5,994 nt of DNA from Actinomycetes bacterium (GTDB taxonomy: Bacteria; Actinomycetota; Actinomycetes; Actinomycetales; Cellulomonadaceae). Each line of letters begins with the position of its first letter. Within the stretch, counting starts at the first letter, position 1. The position numbers and the translations under genes are program-made. The DNA lies in assembly GCA_023389545.1 (NCBI GenBank), contig JAEWEI010000332.1, positions 1 to 5,994 of the forward strand, given 5' to 3'. The notes under the pieces are model-generated. The model made no database searches and was not told the DNA's origin. It worked only from the letters and a program-made list of their open reading frames with translations. Below, one piece after another: positions 5,227 through 5,994 of this stretch.

Positions 5227-5994
5227 CTAGACCCGTTCGAGCAGGGTCAGCACCTCGTAGTGCGCCGTCTGCGGGAACATGTCGAGCACCTGCGCCTGGC
5301 GTGGGCGCAGCGACGGCATCAGCGCGAGGTCCCGGGCCAGGGACCCCGCATGGCAGCTCGAGTACACGACGTGCCGCGCCGACGACCCCTCGAGCCAGCG
5401 GCTGAGGTCCTCGCCGAGCCCGCGCCGGGGCGGGTTCACCACGACCAGGTCGGGCGCCCGCTCAGCCGCGAGCGCGAACGCCGTCGCGTCGCCGGCCTCG
5501 AACGTCACTCGGTCCAGGCCGGCCTCCTGCGCGCTGAGCCGCGCGCTCGCCACCGCCTCCACGCTGGTCTCGATGCCCACCACCTCGCGCGAGGGCTCGG
5601 CGACGTGCAGCGCGAAGCCGCCGACCCCGCAGTACAGGTCCCACACCGAGGCGGGCGACTTCTCGCCGACCCAGGCGGCGGCCTGCCGGTAGAGCGCCGC
5701 GGCGACGTCGGTGTTCGTCTGGAAGAAACTCTGCGGGCGCAGGCGCAGGGCGACGCCGCCCAGGCGCATCCGCAGCGTCTGCTGCTCGGTGAGCACGATC
5801 TCCCGCTCACCCTCGACCGTCGCCTTGTGCTCGGGGTGCAGGTTCACGGACACGACCGCCAGCCGCGGCAACGCCGACCGCAACCACGGCAGGTGCTTGC
5901 GGATCCGGGCGACCGACTCCTGCGACCGCAGCACCAGCCGCAGCATGAGCTCGCCGTCGGGCGACTCGGTGACCAGCAGGTACTTCAGCTCGCC
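5227..5994 (-). CDS. rlmC: 23S rRNA (uracil-C5)-methyltransferase, RlmC/TrmA family, C-terminal part
   Basis: The last 255 residues of a protein whose N-terminus lies beyond the right edge; the frame is open through position 5994, so the Met at 5946 is internal. The enzyme methylates C5 of a uridine in 23S rRNA using S-adenosylmethionine. Counting from the window edge: ELKYLLVTESPDGELMLR (2-19) is RlmC-like; FFQTN at 90-94; SAM-binding DLYCGVGGFALH at 119-130; NPPRRG at 187-192; the nucleophile Cys214 in YSSCHAGSLARDL; and the general-base Glu247 near the C-terminus (MFPQTAHYEV). All the catalytic parts are present. The residue after the Cys is His, where many relatives have Asn. The Fe-S-binding Cys residues of the family would be in the missing N-terminal part. 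RlmC is preferred over RlmD/TrmA from the ELKYLLVTESPDGELM segment, with moderate certainty. It converges on the repressor gene with an 18-base gap and is probably unrelated to the sulfur cluster. Confidence 0.93.
   Translation of the reverse strand, partial: GELKYLLVTESPDGELMLRLVLRSQESVARIRKHLPWLRSALPRLAVVSVNLHPEHKATVEGEREIVLTEQQTLRMRLGGVALRLRPQSFFQTNTDVAAALYRQAAAWVGEKSPASVWDLYCGVGGFALHVAEPSREVVGIETSVEAVASARLSAQEAGLDRVTFEAGDATAFALAAERAPDLVVVNPPRRGLGEDLSRWLEGSSARHVVYSSCHAGSLARDLALMPSLRPRQAQVLDMFPQTAHYEVLTLLERV

Overview
The window is very GC-rich, with codons that end mostly in G or C, strong AGGAGG-type ribosome binding sites and tightly packed genes. This points to a high-GC actinobacterium. 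A Cellulomonas-like member of the Micrococcales would fit, but that assignment is inference. The region looks like ordinary chromosome: no IS, phage, tRNA/rRNA or CRISPR signal was seen.

Layout. (1) Positions 1-1624, minus strand: the N-terminal 541 residues of a P2-type cation-pumping ATPase that runs off the left edge. (2) 1625-1830: a divergent intergenic region. (3) 1831-2469, plus strand: a 212-residue four-helix membrane protein of unknown function. (4) 2471-5208, plus strand: a sulfur/persulfide-handling cluster. It holds a CoA-disulfide/persulfide reductase fused to a rhodanese (597 aa), a translationally coupled single-domain rhodanese (126 aa), a 39-residue Cys-rich peptide, and an 88-residue CsoR-family repressor of the CstR (persulfide-sensing) type. 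(5) 5227-5994, minus strand: the C-terminal 255 residues of a TrmA/RlmC-family rRNA uracil-C5 methyltransferase, convergent with the repressor gene and running off the right edge.

How the cluster works together (inference). Two inverted repeats of the form ATACCC-N4-GGGTAT lie in front of the reductase gene and in front of the repressor gene. This is the operator type known for CsoR/CstR proteins. The repressor keeps both Cys residues but has Ser where copper CsoR proteins have the copper-ligand His, so it probably senses sulfane sulfur. It would repress both its own gene and the reductase-rhodanese operon until persulfide accumulates. The first operator fills the spacer between a plausible -35 and -10, and the reductase GTG start lies where transcription should begin, so that mRNA is probably leaderless.

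The least explained element is the 39-aa Cys-rich peptide inside the sulfur cluster. It has its own strong ribosome binding site and is preceded by a G-free, C/A-rich stretch.
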